A stretch of DNA of 7,299 nt from Spirochaetales bacterium (GTDB taxonomy: Bacteria; Spirochaetota; Spirochaetia; DSM-16054; Sediminispirochaetaceae): contig JAASTM010000107.1 of NCBI GenBank assembly GCA_021767325.1, positions 1 through 7,299 on the forward strand, written 5' to 3'. Made by a program: the position numbers and the translations under genes. Below, piece by piece: positions 7,101 through 7,299 of the stretch (the first letter of the stretch is position 1; every line of letters begins with the position of its first letter). Under the pieces are notes generated by a model that saw nothing but the letters and a program-made list of their open reading frames with translations, had not been told where the DNA came from and made no database searches.

Positions 7101-7298
7101 ATCCTTGATGGTACCCGGAACAAAGTGTCCGAAATGCGGGAGACCGGTGGCAAAGGGAGGTCCGTCGTAGAAGACATACTCCTCGTTTCCGTCTCTCTGA
7201 TCAATAGATTTTTGAAAGATGTCTTTATCTTCCCAAAATTTCAGGATGTTTTCTTCCATTTGCGGAAAATTCACTTTTGGGTCAACAGGCTTATACAA
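4170..7298 (-). CDS. ileS: Isoleucyl-tRNA synthetase, type 2 (eukaryote-like) IleRS
   Basis: IleRS attaches isoleucine to tRNA-Ile in the cytoplasm and hydrolyses mischarged valine. The 1042 residues show the class I core: HFGH (55-58) as the HIGH motif, GWDCHGLPVE (84-93), EGLDQTRGWF (553-562) and KMSKS (594-598). The inserted editing (CP1) domain is marked by WTTTPWTLPSN (224-234) and GTGIVHTAPGFGEEDY (317-332), where D331 should be the amino-group-binding Asp. The anticodon-binding region begins near 679 and includes NWYIRRSRRRFW (721-732), followed by a long C-terminal extension. Length and motif wording fit type 2 bacterial/eukaryotic IleRS, a group known for low mupirocin sensitivity. 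The first codon in view is TTG at 7298, one base from the window edge; MYKPVDPKVNFP looks like a complete N-terminus, but an upstream start cannot be excluded. It appears to be the first gene in view of the ileS-lipoprotein-hisH-hisF cluster; its promoter lies outside. Confidence 0.95.
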   Translation of the reverse strand: MYKPVDPKVNFPQMEENILKFWEDKDIFQKSIDQRDGNEEYVFYDGPPFATGLPHFGHFVPGTIKDIIPRYHTMKGKKVERRFGWDCHGLPVEYEIEKSLGITGKTEIEEYGVAKFNEACRSIVLRYTSEWERIVKRMGRWVDFENDYKTMEPDYMESIWWVIRQLWDKELLYEGYKILPYSPALSTPLSNFEVNLGGYQEVVDPAVTVKFKVEGEENTYILAWTTTPWTLPSNLALAFGEDITYVKVKDGDEFYILAKERLSAYYRSEEDYEIVEEKPGREYVGLKYEPLFPYFSDLHSKQAFRTIISEHVTTEDGTGIVHTAPGFGEEDYAALKDTDVPVICPIDAECRFTGEVHDFEGLFVKDADEPIMQKLKEEGKLVKKEKYRHSYPFCYRTKKPLIYRAVSSWFVDVDRIKDNMLGANDKINWVPEHLKKGRFGKWLEGAREWAVSRNRYWGNPIPIWKCDGSDYIEVISSRKELEEKSGKKVPDLHKHYVDELTWPSPDGKGTMRRIPDVLDCWFESGSMPYAQNHYPFENKEWFERNFPADFICEGLDQTRGWFYTLTILAAALFDQPAFMNVVVNGLVLAEDGKKMSKSERNYSDPVEVINNFGADALRLFLMHSAVVKAEDLRYSDEGVREVLKSVLIPLWNAYSFFVTYANIDGYQPSGDPKPDAPENPLDRWILSEAERLVGEVTEQLEAYDLQKAIDPILRFIDLLNNWYIRRSRRRFWRSENDPDKMQAYGTLYSVLMKLIHVAAPIVPFITEEIYHNLRSDDMPESIHLADYPVEVSGLRDLELEQKMAITRQAVSMGRALRSMHNYKTRQPLKAIYLVTRDSTERKVLREMEDIIREELNVKDVLFKENEEDLVEYSAKPNYKVLGKQLGKHMKSVAKKIEALTMNEIQSLMEGATLYLDYDGGSLELTLDGIVVQRTEKENVKVINEGSLTVGLDTEITEELKNEGMVRDLVRSIQNMRKDRGLEVTDRIYLYLEGPDSIKKAVESFEDHLLQETLAEEYSWKDAGNAEEIECGDETCKVGLKKA

Positions 7299-7299
7299 A

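Noticed and set aside
1..7299. Mobile elements, CRISPR arrays, toxin-antitoxin or defence genes
   Set aside because: No transposase, terminal repeats, regularly spaced repeats or such proteins were seen; the window is filled by housekeeping genes with little free space.

Overview
The window looks like ordinary chromosomal DNA of a bacterium, most likely a free-living spirochaete (Spirochaetales). The main support is the long IleRS: its N-terminus and type 2 architecture resemble the Treponema/Spirochaeta enzymes as I remember them, and a lipoprotein gene directly follows ileS, as I recall for Treponema pallidum. This placement is by inspection and memory, not by a search. The DNA is moderately GC-rich and almost completely coding. 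I see no mobile element, CRISPR array, tRNA/rRNA gene or prophage signal.

Layout. At the left edge (1-52) there may be the last codons of an upstream + strand gene. Next comes thiI (49-1251, +), the tRNA 4-thiouridine sulfurtransferase in its short form without a rhodanese domain. It converges, across 24 bp, on a small FmdB-type zinc-ribbon gene (1276-1596, -). A 127-bp AT-rich gap (1597-1723) separates that gene from a tightly packed minus-strand cluster that reads from the right edge leftward: ileS (7298-4170), a putative lipoprotein gene (4167-3124), hisH (3117-2494) and hisF (2491-1724). The gaps in this cluster are 2, 6 and 2 nt, and each Shine-Dalgarno site lies in the final codons of the preceding gene, so co-transcription and translational coupling are likely.

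How the genes work together. HisH and HisF form imidazole glycerol phosphate synthase, which joins histidine and purine (AICAR) metabolism; all catalytic residues I checked are present. IleRS charges tRNA-Ile, and ThiI modifies tRNA position 8 and supplies sulfur for thiazole synthesis. No other his genes lie next to hisHF here. The lipoprotein has no recognised function; its interest is its position between ileS and hisHF, and two terminator-like hairpins inside its reading frame. One of these (3959-3980 followed by a U-rich run on the minus strand) is a convincing intrinsic-terminator shape. It suggests, as a hypothesis only, that translation of the lipoprotein could decide how much transcript reaches hisHF.

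I found no clearly new multi-gene system. The best leads are the intragenic hairpins, the ileS-lipoprotein-hisHF arrangement, and the uncharacterised lipoprotein itself.
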